DNA from: a virus
DNA: 58,222 bases
Reading direction: 5' to 3' (one strand)
Virus record (IMG/VR): IMGVR_UViG_3300045978_000161
Span: 1-58,222 of that record
The stretch's first letter is position 1, and the number at the start of each line of letters is the position of its first letter. Made by a program: the position numbers and the translations under genes. Positions 14,723 through 23,026 of this stretch are shown here, piece by piece. The notes under the pieces were generated by a model. It did not search any database, was not told the DNA's origin, and saw only the letters and a program-made list of their open reading frames with translations.

Positions 14723-15532
14723 ATGAAGATGGAAAACGCGGAATGGGTCGAGGCGCACCTTAGGCGGAAGCTCACACCGTTCCAGGCGAGGTGCGCGGAG
14801 ATCGTCGGCCTGATCAGCTCCGGCGCGCACAACGCGCCGGTGAAGTGGGAGTCGGTCGAATGGGAGTGGGGCGGCAAGGGCGTGATGGTGCTCTGGGGTC
14901 GCGGCTGTCTGTGCACCTGGGACTTCTGCAATCTCACGCCGCTCGTGTTCCTGTGCCATGACGCGCGGATCCGCCTGGAGATCTCGCCGGCGAGCCCGGA
15001 CAAACTCCGGCTCGTGTTCTTCCAGCGCCAGGCCGCCGGCAAGATCATGCAGCGCCACCCAGATATGACGGAGGCACTAGCCGACCATCTGCGGTGGATT
15101 CCCGACGGCCACCCGCTGCTGTGGCGCAATCATCCGGAGCGAGAATTCGAGAAGGTGGCCGAAGGCTTCAAGACAGTCGGGCAGCGCCGGCGCGAGCGTG
15201 AATTGACGGAGCGACCCACCGACGCCGATCGGGAGGCTAACCCCGGGCTCATGTCGGGCGCTGAGATTGACGAGCAGGAACGGGTTGCTAATCGTGAAGC
15301 CATGAACGCCGCCACAAAGCTGAACGCCTCGCACTTCAACGAGATCCGCATTGCGCAGATCAAGAACGGCACCCCTGCCATGACGCCGGATGAGCGCGCC
15401 TACCTTATTGAGACGATTCCGCGCTTCGAGGAGTGTTCTGTTACGCGCGAGCAGCTCGCAGCGATGAACGATCGCGCTCTGATGGACGAGTCCTATTCCG
15501 TTTGGGCAGACTATGCCTCGACGCAAATCTAA
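14723..15532 (+). CDS. Hypothetical protein
   Basis: 269 residues. The N-terminal 130 are compact with many Trp and Cys (WEWGGKGVMVLWGRGCLCTW) and an alternating strand/helix pattern. The C-terminal half is helical and charged with MNAATKLNASHFNEIRIAQ. It directly precedes the ParB-like gene behind a strong AGGAGGG leader. No known family. Confidence 0.65.
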   Translation: MKMENAEWVEAHLRRKLTPFQARCAEIVGLISSGAHNAPVKWESVEWEWGGKGVMVLWGRGCLCTWDFCNLTPLVFLCHDARIRLEISPASPDKLRLVFFQRQAAGKIMQRHPDMTEALADHLRWIPDGHPLLWRNHPEREFEKVAEGFKTVGQRRRERELTERPTDADREANPGLMSGAEIDEQERVANREAMNAATKLNASHFNEIRIAQIKNGTPAMTPDERAYLIETIPRFEECSVTREQLAAMNDRALMDESYSVWADYASTQI

Positions 15533-15553
15533 CTAACCCAGGAGGGCAATACC

Positions 15554-17617
15554 ATGCCTGTCAAGTTGAAGGCCGGTGTCGTGATAAAGATGCGGGTGTC
15601 CCGGATCGAACGCGATACCAAACAACCCCGCCAAACTTTCGACGAGGCTCCGCTGAAGGCGCTCGCCGACTCGATGAAGATCCGCCAGGAAGTACCGATC
15701 AAGGTCCGTGTCGAGGGCAAGCGGATCATCATTGTCGACGGTGAACGCCGCTGGCGAGCTGCCAAGATTGCCAAGCTGGAGTACATCGACGTGCTGGTCG
15801 ACGAGCGCAGTGACGCGCTCGATATCGCCGCGACGCAGCTCACCACCGCCGTGCAGCGCGAGCATCTGTCGCCGCTGGACATCGCGGAGTTCCTGGTCGA
15901 TCTGCAGAAGCGCGAGAAGGCAAACACCAACACGCTGCTGGCTGCGCTCGCGAAGCGCGGCATCACCGAGATCGGGCCGGCAAAGCTGGAGCGCGTCATG
16001 CGCCTTGTCGATCTGCCCGACTGGGGCAAGGAGTATGTGCGCAAGGGCGTGTTCGGCGAGAGCCACGGCGCCGCGGTGCTCCAGGTGGTTCGCTTCCCCG
16101 CGGTGCTGAAGCAGCTGCGCGGGCAGATTGCTAACGACATCAGCTGGAAGGGTGGCATCACGGTCAAGGAGCTGGTTAGCGAGGTGGAGCGCGCCGTGCG
16201 TGTCGCCGGCACCGACCTGAATCAGAAGTACGGCCAGGAGGAGGATCAGCGGCACTTCCCGATCGAGCAATGCTTGAAGTGCGAGTTCTACATCAAGATC
16301 GGCGGCGGGCAGTACTGTCAGAACCGCAAGCTGTTCGACAAGAAAAACCGCGAGGCGCTGCTGCTCAAGGCCGAGAAGGAAGCGAAGAAACAGGAGAAAG
16401 CGAAGGGCAACGGCCGCGAGCGCGAGGAGCCGGTGATCGAAACGGATCCGACGAAGGTGGAGCCGCGCAAGGTGAAGTTCGTCGACGCCAACGTGGTTTC
16501 CATGAAAGGTGTCCACTACGATCGCGCGCGGCCGCTGGACGATGCCGGCTTCGACAAGACGCAGTGCAATGGATGTCCGCACCGGCACCTGGCGAGCGCG
16601 AACGGCAAAGCCGATCACGAGGATGGTGTCGAGGATCACTGCTTCTATCCACCGTGCTTCGAGCACAAGAGCGCGAGCGATTCGCGCGTGCAGGGCCGGC
16701 GACAGAAGATGCGCGAGTACCTGGAGGCCTGGCTGCGGCCCGTCGTGGTGCGCGAGGCGCCGGCACGGCTCAACGCGAAGCAGCGCGCCGGCGTCCTGCT
16801 GTGGCTCGCGACCGGCGCCGTCGACCGTGGATCCGCATTCTACGGCGGGCAGATGCATGAGCACGCGGCACGCGCGACGGTGGCATTCCTGCAGAAGCAC
16901 CAGCTCAAGAGCTTCCCGCTGCTGATGGAGTTCGCCACTGCGAAGCTCGCGGAGGATCACGAGCGCCACCTGGTCGCGCTCGCGGTGCAGGTGATGACGC
17001 GCGAGCAGCTGCGCTGGTTCGCGCGCTACATCGCGATCGACCTGAATGATCCGGCGTTCGCGTATCGGATCGACGAGGGTTATCTGCGGCTCAAGCGCAA
17101 GGCGGAGATCATCGAACTCTGGAACACCTCAGCGATGTCATCGAAGCTGGAGCCGAACCTGTCTACGTCGCAGCTGCGCGACTGGTGTCTCGAGGTGAAT
17201 GCCCGCCAGAAGATCGGCGTGCCGGCCGACATCCAGGCGCTGTACGACGAGACCGAGGAGACGCGCGTCGACGAGGATGAGGACGATCTGCTCGATGAGG
17301 ACGATCAAACCGTCTGCATCGGCTGTGGCTGCTCCGACTTCGATGCCTGTCCGGACGGGTGCTCATGGGTCGTCCAAGGCGATCGCCGCGGCTACATGCC
17401 GGGCGGCAATGTCGGCGTCTGCAGCAACCCGGCGTGCGCACCTCATATGGAGCGGTTCCGCCGGCGGGACTTCACGCTGTCGGAGGTGGCCGAGAAACGG
17501 GTGGCGGAGCGCGACAAGCGCCGCAAGCAAGACGATGAGCAGCTCGCCGAAGCCGGCGGCGAGTTGGGCGAGATCCTCGCTGCCGGTAAAAAGCGGCGAA
17601 TGCCGCGGGAGGTGTGA
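15554..17617 (+). CDS. Large ParB-like protein with zinc-binding regions
   Basis: 687 residues behind CCCAGGAGGGCAA. Residues 10-110 form a ParB/Srx N-terminal domain with VDGERRWRAA (62-71), the GERRxR motif of CTP-binding ParB. A helix-rich region with HTH character (110-200) follows, as in ParB. Then come Cys-rich segments: CLKCEFY and YCQNRK (about 239-258), CNGCPHRH and CFYPPCF (about 338-375), and CIGCGCSDFDAC (about 590-600), each able to bind zinc. Partition ParB proteins are about 300 residues, so this is an enlarged relative. With no ParA present, it may act in DNA organisation, modification or replication. Confidence 0.8.
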   Translation: MPVKLKAGVVIKMRVSRIERDTKQPRQTFDEAPLKALADSMKIRQEVPIKVRVEGKRIIIVDGERRWRAAKIAKLEYIDVLVDERSDALDIAATQLTTAVQREHLSPLDIAEFLVDLQKREKANTNTLLAALAKRGITEIGPAKLERVMRLVDLPDWGKEYVRKGVFGESHGAAVLQVVRFPAVLKQLRGQIANDISWKGGITVKELVSEVERAVRVAGTDLNQKYGQEEDQRHFPIEQCLKCEFYIKIGGGQYCQNRKLFDKKNREALLLKAEKEAKKQEKAKGNGREREEPVIETDPTKVEPRKVKFVDANVVSMKGVHYDRARPLDDAGFDKTQCNGCPHRHLASANGKADHEDGVEDHCFYPPCFEHKSASDSRVQGRRQKMREYLEAWLRPVVVREAPARLNAKQRAGVLLWLATGAVDRGSAFYGGQMHEHAARATVAFLQKHQLKSFPLLMEFATAKLAEDHERHLVALAVQVMTREQLRWFARYIAIDLNDPAFAYRIDEGYLRLKRKAEIIELWNTSAMSSKLEPNLSTSQLRDWCLEVNARQKIGVPADIQALYDETEETRVDEDEDDLLDEDDQTVCIGCGCSDFDACPDGCSWVVQGDRRGYMPGGNVGVCSNPACAPHMERFRRRDFTLSEVAEKRVAERDKRRKQDDEQLAEAGGELGEILAAGKKRRMPREV

Positions 17618-17618
17618 G

Positions 17619-17828
17619 GTGATTACGATCAACGTCAGGGTCAATGAAGGGACAGCGTTGCTGGCGGCCGCGCAGGAGACGATCGCGCTCGCGAGCCGAT
17701 TGAACTGCCACGTCGACTTCGTGTTCGAGGGTAAGCACTGCCGCGCGATGCCTGGCGGCTCGCCGGCGGCGTTCGCGAAGGCGATCGGCGAGGGCACGTC
17801 GCTGCGGATCATCGGGAGCGAGACATGA
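17619..17828 (+). CDS. Hypothetical protein
   Basis: 69 residues from a GTG at 17619, with GGGAGG about 7 bases upstream and 1 base after the ParB-like stop. One strand-helix-strand unit (TINVRV, ALLAAAQETIALASRL, VDFVFEG) and a final strand. Small alpha/beta fold, no recognised family. Confidence 0.6.
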   Translation: MITINVRVNEGTALLAAAQETIALASRLNCHVDFVFEGKHCRAMPGGSPAAFAKAIGEGTSLRIIGSET

Positions 17829-18340
17829 ACGACAGCTTTCCCAGTCTGCTGTTCGTCGTGCTGGTGGTGGCGCTCGTGGTGATCGCGGTCAGTAAGAGCT
17901 GCGAGCAGAAGGTGGCCGCGGTTCCGCCGGCGCCGGCGGCGGCGATCGAGCAGCCGCTGGTGCTCACCATGGAGGAATGCCGCAAGTTCCTGGTCGCCGC
18001 GGCCAACGATCGCGACAACGAGAACGTGCTGGTGTGGAACGCCTGCCTCGGCATCCAGGCTCTCGACTGGTGCGAGCTGCCGGTCGACGCGCAGCGCGCG
18101 CTACGTCGACACGGCGCCGCCGGGCGGATCTGCCCGGAGGACATCGCGCGCGAGGCGAAGTGCAATCCGCTGCAGATCAATCCGGAGACCGACAACAATC
18201 TGTCGCCGGCGGAGCTGCAGAAGAAGTCCCGGGCCTGGGCCGATTGCATGGGCTTCGAGTCGATCGAGTGGTGTGAGCTCGACCCGGCAAGCCGCAAGGC
18301 GCTGCAGGACATGGGAGCGCAAGGCCGCACCTGCATCTAG
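17825..18340 (+). CDS. Exported or anchored Cys-repeat protein
   Basis: 171 residues. Hydrophobic segment 8-24 with one Cys after it (VSKSC) could be a signal anchor or a lipobox-like site. Residues 71-103 and 138-170 are an internal repeat of 33 residues: W..C......WCEL...A..AL...GA.GR.C, with Cys at 74, 83, 103 and 141, 150, 170. The Cys spacing is identical, pointing to repeated disulfide-bonded folds in the periplasm. Function unknown; a role outside the cytoplasm is inferred. Confidence 0.7.
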   Translation: MNDSFPSLLFVVLVVALVVIAVSKSCEQKVAAVPPAPAAAIEQPLVLTMEECRKFLVAAANDRDNENVLVWNACLGIQALDWCELPVDAQRALRRHGAAGRICPEDIAREAKCNPLQINPETDNNLSPAELQKKSRAWADCMGFESIEWCELDPASRKALQDMGAQGRTCI

Positions 18341-18357
18341 CTTCTCAGGGAGGAGGC

Positions 18358-18873
18358 ATGAAGTTCAGGCCGCGGCCGCGACACGGCACGCACTCGATGT
18401 ACAACGGCGGCTGCCGGTGCGACGCCTGCCGGCGCGCGAATGCCGAGTACACGGCGCTGCGCAAGGCGGAGCGCGGCCGCGGCAACGCGAACAAGGTGAT
18501 CGACGCCACGCCGGCGCGGGAGCACATCAGGCGGCTGCAGCGCGCCGGCGTCGGCTACCGCGCGATCGCCGATGTCACCTCGCTGACGCATCGGATCGTC
18601 CTGGGGATCAAGCTCGGCCGCCGATTGAAGGCGCGTGAGCAGACGGTGAAGAAGATCCTGCGGGTCAACGTCGAGTGCCGCGCGGATGGCGCGCACGTTT
18701 CGGCGCGGTCGACCTGGCTGCGGATCCAGAAGCTGTGCGAGGAGGGGTACAGCAAGAAGGAACTGGCGAAGCTGCTCGATTACAAGATGCCGAACCTGCA
18801 GCTGCGCAAGAACAAAGTTACCGTGCGCAACCGCGCGCGGGTTGAGCGACTGTTCGAGAAACTAACAACGTGA
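18358..18873 (+). CDS. DNA-binding zinc/HTH protein
   Basis: 171 residues with AGGGAGGAGG as ribosome site. The N-terminal [17 protein letters not shown] (9-25) is a Cys/His signature found in phage and actinobacterial regulators and HNH relatives. Two helix-turn-helix-like segments follow: one near 60-85 and another near 120-150 ([12 protein letters not shown]). Rich in Arg/Lys. It is probably a site-specific DNA-binding regulator. Confidence 0.7.
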   Translation: MKFRPRPRHGTHSMYNGGCRCDACRRANAEYTALRKAERGRGNANKVIDATPAREHIRRLQRAGVGYRAIADVTSLTHRIVLGIKLGRRLKAREQTVKKILRVNVECRADGAHVSARSTWLRIQKLCEEGYSKKELAKLLDYKMPNLQLRKNKVTVRNRARVERLFEKLTT

Positions 18874-18883
18874 GGGAACGCCA

Positions 18884-19078
18884 ATGCTTCTACTTTCAAG
18901 ACGAGTCGGCGAGACGATCTGCATCGGGGACGACATCACCGTCACGGTGACCAGGTGCCACGGCAACCAGGTGCGCCTTGCGATCCAGGCGCCGAACTCT
19001 GTGGAGATCCACCGCGAGGAGATCTACAAGCGGGTGAAGGCGGAGCGTGCTGCTCGAGCGGCGTCGCCGGCGAGTTGA
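18884..19078 (+). CDS. csrA: CsrA-family RNA-binding regulator
   Basis: 64 residues, close to the normal size of CsrA (61). [16 protein letters not shown] and [12 protein letters not shown] are canonical, including Leu4, Arg7 and Arg44. CsrA dimers bind GGA motifs, often at ribosome sites, and repress or stabilise mRNAs. It is the last gene of the early operon, just before a strong hairpin. Likely to reprogramme host metabolism or to time phage translation. Confidence 0.92.
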   Translation: MLLLSRRVGETICIGDDITVTVTRCHGNQVRLAIQAPNSVEIHREEIYKRVKAERAARAASPAS

Positions 19079-19083
19079 GGAGA

Positions 19084-19114
19084 GGGCCGCCGGGATAAGG
19101 GGACCCGGCGGCCC
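19084..19114. terminator. GC-rich hairpin between convergent genes
   Basis: GGGCCGCCGGG (19084-19094) and CCCGGCGGCCC (19104-19114) pair perfectly over 11 bases with a 9-base loop. It lies between csrA (plus) and a minus-strand gene ending at 19127, so it can stop transcription from both sides. No T run, so efficiency is uncertain. Confidence 0.65.
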
Positions 19115-19126
19115 GTCCTGTGCGGT

Positions 19127-19372
19127 CTAGCTTCCCTGCAGCCGCGCGTGATCCGACTCGATGCGGGTCAACACATCGTCCCAGTCTGCCTGGGTGACGT
19201 CACGCTCCTTCAACTTGTCGGCCACGAGCTTCATGTGCTCGTCGGTGGCCTTGCCCGCCTCGATCGCGTCGGCGACCAGGTGGAGCTTGGCTGCGCTCAC
19301 GGTGTCGCCGGCGATCGCGAGGGCGAGAGCCGCGGCGCGCAGTGCCACCACTCCGATGATTGCGCCGTTCAT
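19127..19372 (-). CDS. Small protein with hydrophobic N-terminus
   Basis: 81 residues. The first 22 are hydrophobic (GAIIGVVALRAAALALAIAG), a signal or anchor, and the rest is helical and charged. ATGA-coupled to the lipoprotein upstream, so both should act in the envelope. Possible roles: superinfection exclusion or lysis accessory. Not recognised. Confidence 0.65.
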   Translation of the reverse strand: MNGAIIGVVALRAAALALAIAGDTVSAAKLHLVADAIEAGKATDEHMKLVADKLKERDVTQADWDDVLTRIESDHARLQGS

Positions 19373-19782
19373 GGGGCACCTCCCGCGGACTTGATAGCGC
19401 GCAACAGGTTTGCGAGCTGCAAGACGGCATCGTTCACCGCAGATTGCAGTGCCTCCTGCGTTTCCGCGTTCTTGACGTTGGTGTAGGTCGCGGCGAGCTG
19501 ACGCAAGCCCGGCGTGGTGGGCGTGCCGATCACGATGTCGTGAACGGCCTTGTCCGCCTTCTTCAGCGCGTCGATCGCCGCCGGTGGTGTGCCAGGCCTG
19601 CTGGCAATGTCCGCAGCCTGCTTGACCAGTGCCGAGTAGTGCTCCGTCACGACGTAGGCGTACTCGTCGAGAGACTGCGCCTCCTGATATGCCGCCTTGG
19701 TGTTGGCGCAGCCGACCGCGAGCGCGGCCGCGGCGACGACCAGGAACAACCCGGCCAGCGGTGCTGTTCGCACATTCCGCAT
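19369..19782 (-). CDS. Lipoprotein
   Basis: 137 residues. A hydrophobic signal (AGLFLVVAAAALAVGC) ends in a lipobox-like AVGC with the Cys at residue 25, so it is predicted to be lipidated and held at a membrane. The mature part is helical, of about 110 residues. Such phage lipoproteins can be outer spanins or exclusion factors; this one is longer than typical Rz1 proteins. Together with the gene behind it, it forms a minus-strand islet between two plus-strand operons. Confidence 0.75.
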   Translation of the reverse strand: MRNVRTAPLAGLFLVVAAAALAVGCANTKAAYQEAQSLDEYAYVVTEHYSALVKQAADIASRPGTPPAAIDALKKADKAVHDIVIGTPTTPGLRQLAATYTNVKNAETQEALQSAVNDAVLQLANLLRAIKSAGGAP

Positions 19783-19908
19783 AAATGTCCTCCAGAAGTT
19801 GATACGAGACCCCAGATCAGCCGGTGAGACCCTAGCACGGCCAAGGGTCCCGGCGCCGGTGGCACCGTCGGGCCCCTTCCAGGGCCCCCGGCAGGGCCCT
19901 TTTCGGGG
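19783..19908. other. Intergenic region with GC-rich hairpins
   Basis: No gene. Contains GGGCCC-centred inverted repeats (about 19870-19905) followed by TTTTC on the plus strand, which may terminate transcription reading into the second early operon. The other strand should hold the promoter of the lipoprotein islet, but no clear boxes were seen. Confidence 0.4.
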
Positions 19909-20005
19909 CTGATCAAACTGAGAATGGCGTCACCGACGGCTAGGCAAGTTCCGCCTACCATTCGCACCATACCCGGCCGCCATGGCCGGCACCCAGGAGG
20001 GCACC
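19909..20005 (+). promoter_or_regulatory. Conserved promoter/leader element, copy A
   Basis: Nearly the same as 23027-23122: CTGATCAAA.TGAG, GCGTCAC or CCGTCAC, then TAGGC-7-GCCTA (19941-19957) followed by CCATTCGCAC, then a CCGGCC/GGCCGG hairpin (19973-19989) and CCCAGGAGGGCA. The palindrome looks like an operator. The hairpin lies in the transcribed leader six bases ahead of AGGAGG. No good sigma-70 boxes are evident, so the element may be read by a modified polymerase or an activator. Confidence 0.65.
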
Positions 20006-20197
20006 ATGATCCGCGTCGACACCTCGGAATATCGTTTCTCCCACGGCCGCGCGCCGCGCGGCTTCGGTGTCTGGATCTTCCAGATCGGCAACCAGCAGGA
20101 ATCGACCTGGCTGCGTGGCACCTACACCGAAACGCGCAAGGCCGCCAAACGGCTCGCGCACGCGATGGGTGTCCACTCGATCAAAGTCTGCCCGTAA
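20006..20197 (+). CDS. Small hypothetical protein
   Basis: 63 residues with a strong AGGAGGG ribosome site behind leader element A. Strand-rich first half (GFGVWIFQIG) and a basic helix at the end (TRKAAKRLAHAMG). It may bind nucleic acid as a small alpha/beta module. First gene of the second early block. Confidence 0.65.
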   Translation: MIRVDTSEYRFSHGRAPRGFGVWIFQIGNQQESTWLRGTYTETRKAAKRLAHAMGVHSIKVCP

Positions 20198-20211
20198 CCA
20201 GGAGCGCCACC

Positions 20212-20397
20212 ATGATTGCCGCTGTCGTTTTTCCCGTTCTCTGCGATGACGAGCTGGAGACCACTCAGGAGCAGCCGCGCGCGAGCGTGCTCGCTGCCCT
20301 GGAGCTGGCCCGCGAGCGCGCACTGATCGCCGCCGGTCTCGTCACCCCGCGCGGATCCATCCAGACCGGCGGCCTGCTGCGCCGTCAGGCGGGTTGA
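20212..20397 (+). CDS. Small hypothetical protein
   Basis: 61 residues, ribosome site AGGAG 8 bases upstream. N-terminal strand (AAVVFPVL) and a central helix (SVLAALELARERALIAAG). No known family. It lies 14 bases after the preceding gene. Confidence 0.6.
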   Translation: MIAAVVFPVLCDDELETTQEQPRASVLAALELARERALIAAGLVTPRGSIQTGGLLRRQAG

Positions 20398-20398
20398 T

Positions 20399-20644
20399 AT
20401 GCGCTACATCAGCAATGCTGCCCGCCAGCGTGCGCGCGATCGCGCCGACCGCGAGGAGCGTCTCGAAAAGGCCCGGGCTGCTGCCCAGGCGCATGTTGCC
20501 CGCGGCAGCTGCCCGGAGTGCGGCCGCGATCTTCGCCGCAACCTGGCGCTCGCCGGGTGGTGGCAGTGTTCTCAGTTCGGTGCGGTGGGATTCCGCGCCG
20601 ACGCGACGCAGCCGAGCTGCGACTTCCAGTGCTTCACCGAATGA
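20399..20644 (+). CDS. Small zinc-ribbon-like protein
   Basis: 81 residues. The basic N-terminal helix (ARQRARDRADREERLEKAR) is followed by CPEC and two later Cys (near residues 57 and 74-77) that can form one zinc site. This pattern of basic helix plus treble clef occurs in small nucleic-acid-binding proteins. It starts one base after the previous stop. Confidence 0.65.
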   Translation: MRYISNAARQRARDRADREERLEKARAAAQAHVARGSCPECGRDLRRNLALAGWWQCSQFGAVGFRADATQPSCDFQCFTE

Positions 20645-20658
20645 CCCAGGAGATCCTC

Positions 20659-21090
20659 ATGAATGCTGTTGCCAAACCAGAATTCGAGCTTGTTGCCACC
20701 TTCCCCGCCTACCGTGTCGTCAAGCGTGTGAAACGCGGATTCCACGATCGCGGGATGATGCGGATCCACGCCGGCGAGAAACTCGGCCTGAAACGCAGTT
20801 ATGCCGGTGGTGACTACTACCAGCAGTTCACCGCCGGCAGCGTGGTGTCGTATGCCCTGGAGAACGGCCAGTGCCCGGTGCACGCGATCGACGATGCGCG
20901 ATCGAAGGACCACAAGCTGCACTGGCTGAACGCGAGCAGCACCATGCTGACCGCGGAGCCGCGGCCGCAGGAGCAGCTGATCGAGATCGCCGTTGACCAG
21001 GTGGTCTGCTTCGAGGGCTCGCTGTTCAAGATCCGCCCGGCGCCGAATCAGAATCTGGAGCTGGTGCCGTTCCAGTTCGCAGGCTGCTGA
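20659..21090 (+). CDS. Hypothetical protein
   Basis: 143 residues with AGGAG ribosome site. Beta-rich with basic patches ([20 protein letters not shown]) and a C-terminal strand pair. No motif is recognised. It precedes the RadC-like gene by 25 bases. Confidence 0.6.
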   Translation: MNAVAKPEFELVATFPAYRVVKRVKRGFHDRGMMRIHAGEKLGLKRSYAGGDYYQQFTAGSVVSYALENGQCPVHAIDDARSKDHKLHWLNASSTMLTAEPRPQEQLIEIAVDQVVCFEGSLFKIRPAPNQNLELVPFQFAGC

Positions 21091-21115
21091 TTCCACTATC
21101 TACCCAGGAGGGCAC

Positions 21116-21601
21116 ATGATTAAGCTGTATGTACGCACCGCTGCCGGCCGCTACGAAGTGGCCGACGAGGAGACCACCCTTGAAGGCGCGGCCGCGGTGC
21201 TGGAGAGCCGCTTCCGCCACCCGGGCGTGTGCCTGAGTGCCCCGGCGCAGACGCGGGAGTACCTGGTGATCAAGCTGCGCGACAGACCGGCCGAGGTGTT
21301 CTGCGCGCTGTTCCTCGACAACCGCCACCGGCTGATCGAATTCCGCGAGCTGTTCCAGGGCACGATCGACGGCGCCAGCGTGCACCCGCGCGAAGTGGGG
21401 CGGCAGGCGCTGGAGGTCAACGCGGCCGCCGTGATCTTCGCGCACAACCATCCGTCCGGAGTCGCGCAGCCGTCCATGGCCGACGAGCTGATCACGAAGC
21501 GATTGCGCGATGCGTTGTCGCTCGTCGACATCCGCGTGCTCGATCACCTCATTGTCGGCGCGCAGGGCGTGTGCTCTTTCGCCGAACGCGGCCTGATCTG
21601 A
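21116..21601 (+). CDS. radC-like: RadC-like JAB (JAMM) domain protein
   Basis: 161 residues, strong AGGAGGG site. HNHPSG with His110, His112 and Asp123 (SMAD) forms the JAMM metal site; LDHLIVG near the end is typical RadC. The helix-hairpin-helix domain of full-length RadC (about 220 residues) is missing; instead there is a short N-terminal extension. Such proteins are common in phages and defence-related islands and may act as metallopeptidases or nucleases on DNA-linked substrates. Function is not settled in the family. Confidence 0.85.
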   Translation: MIKLYVRTAAGRYEVADEETTLEGAAAVLESRFRHPGVCLSAPAQTREYLVIKLRDRPAEVFCALFLDNRHRLIEFRELFQGTIDGASVHPREVGRQALEVNAAAVIFAHNHPSGVAQPSMADELITKRLRDALSLVDIRVLDHLIVGAQGVCSFAERGLI

Positions 21602-21623
21602 ACTCACTTCCCCAGGAGGGACC

Positions 21624-22703
21624 ATGCAAACGCTGATTGACCTTTCCGATCGTCCGGTGAAAGCCGGCGGTCACACCATCGAACAGGTGCGTGCCTTCGC
21701 GCAGCGCGAGGCGGATGCCGCCGGCGCGGAGATCGCGATCGGCTGGCAGCTGTGCAATGCCACGGGCGAGAAGGAGCTGGGCTACTGCCCGGCTGCTGTC
21801 GCCCCGTCCAACGCCTTCGTGATCGAGGTGCTGGAGACCGTGAAGCCGTACACCGGCGGCCGTGCGAATTTCGAGGCGCGGCAGGAGTCGCGCCGCGAAC
21901 GCCTTGAGAACGCGGCTAGCCGTGCGAAGGCTGAATCGTCGCGCAGGTTCAAGGCCGCGAGTGCTGCTGTCGCCGGCATTCCCTTCGGCCAGCCGATCCT
22001 GGTGGGCCACCACTCCGAGAAGCGCCACCGCCGTGACCTGGCGAGGCACGACACCAACATGCGTGCCGGCATCGAAGCGCAGAAGCGCGCCGGCGAGCTG
22101 GCTGGCCGCGCCGCGTCTGTCGGCGGTGCGGGGATCTCCTCCGACGACCCGGAAGCGGTGCGCAAGCTGCGCGAGGAGCTGGCCGCGCTCACCCAGGTGC
22201 AGGAGCAGATGAAGGCCGCGAACAAGGTGATCCGTCAGCACCGACTCGGCCGCAACGCGACTGCGGAGCAGCGGATCGCGTGCGCGAAGGATCTTGTCGG
22301 CATCGGCATGAGCAATGGCGCGGCCGCGCAGCTGGTGTTGCCGGACGTCATGGGCAACGTCGGGTATCCCGACTACCGCATGAAGAACAACGGCGCGAAC
22401 TGCCGCAGGATCGAGAAGCGAATTGAGATCCTGATGCGCAATGCCCAGGTGCCGGAGGGCGAGGTGCGCCGGTCGAGGTGCGGTGTCATCTTCCAGATCC
22501 AGGAGAACCGGGTGCAGCTCGTGTTCGAGGGCAAGCCGTCGCAAGAGATCCGCGATCGCCTGAAAGGCAATGGGTTCCGCTGGTCGCCGACGTCCGGCGC
22601 GTGGCAGCGCCAGCTGAGCAGCTCTGCCCGCTACTGGGCTAACGAGTTCATCAGCTGGCTCGATGCGCGAGCTGCTGCGGAGGTGTCCCATGCTGAAGTT
22701 TGA
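21624..22703 (+). CDS. DUF3560 protein
   Basis: 359 residues behind CCCAGGAGGGA. The segment RQESRRERLENAA (85-97), a run of Arg/Ala helices, and then IPFGQPILVGHHSEKRHRRD (118-137) is the signature of DUF3560, found on plasmids and phages. The C-terminal part (about 290-345) has a small alpha/beta fold with GNGFRWSPTSGAWQR, also part of the family. Function unknown; the plasmid link suggests establishment or antirestriction. Confidence 0.8.
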   Translation: MQTLIDLSDRPVKAGGHTIEQVRAFAQREADAAGAEIAIGWQLCNATGEKELGYCPAAVAPSNAFVIEVLETVKPYTGGRANFEARQESRRERLENAASRAKAESSRRFKAASAAVAGIPFGQPILVGHHSEKRHRRDLARHDTNMRAGIEAQKRAGELAGRAASVGGAGISSDDPEAVRKLREELAALTQVQEQMKAANKVIRQHRLGRNATAEQRIACAKDLVGIGMSNGAAAQLVLPDVMGNVGYPDYRMKNNGANCRRIEKRIEILMRNAQVPEGEVRRSRCGVIFQIQENRVQLVFEGKPSQEIRDRLKGNGFRWSPTSGAWQRQLSSSARYWANEFISWLDARAAAEVSHAEV

Positions 22704-22986
22704 AGGCCTTGCTGTCGGCGATCGGATCCGCGCTCAGGACTTCGAGCCGCGGCCCGGGGTGCGCGGTGATTGCTTCGTCGAGGGCACCATTGACCAGGTG
22801 GTGCCGGCGGGCAATGCGGACTTTCCCTTCTCTCACTACCGGATCCAGTGCACGCGGGATGTCTGGTGCGATGCCGATGTCGCCACGTCGCGATCGCGAG
22901 TCGGGCAGCCGGTGTTTGTGCCGATGGAATCGAGCCTGGACTGGGATTCCCGGGTCACGAAGATCGGGCCCCTCCAGGGGAACTGA
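22690..22986 (+). CDS. Hypothetical protein
   Basis: 98 residues, start overlaps the end of the DUF3560 gene by 14 bases. Beta-rich (VGDRIRAQDF, VEGTIDQVV, PVFVPME), like a small SH3 or PUA barrel. It is the last gene before leader element B. Confidence 0.6.
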   Translation: MLKFEGLAVGDRIRAQDFEPRPGVRGDCFVEGTIDQVVPAGNADFPFSHYRIQCTRDVWCDADVATSRSRVGQPVFVPMESSLDWDSRVTKIGPLQGN

Positions 22987-23026
22987 CGCGCTGCCATATG
23001 GGCCAGGGATGGCCCCGGTTCGCCTC
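22987..23026 (+). terminator. Possible terminator ahead of leader element B
   Basis: A GGGCC/GGCCC inverted repeat around an AGGGAT loop (about 23000-23016), followed by GGTTCGCCTCC. The stem is short and no T run follows. Copy A of the element is also preceded by a GC-rich hairpin, which supports a terminator-then-promoter arrangement. Confidence 0.35.
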
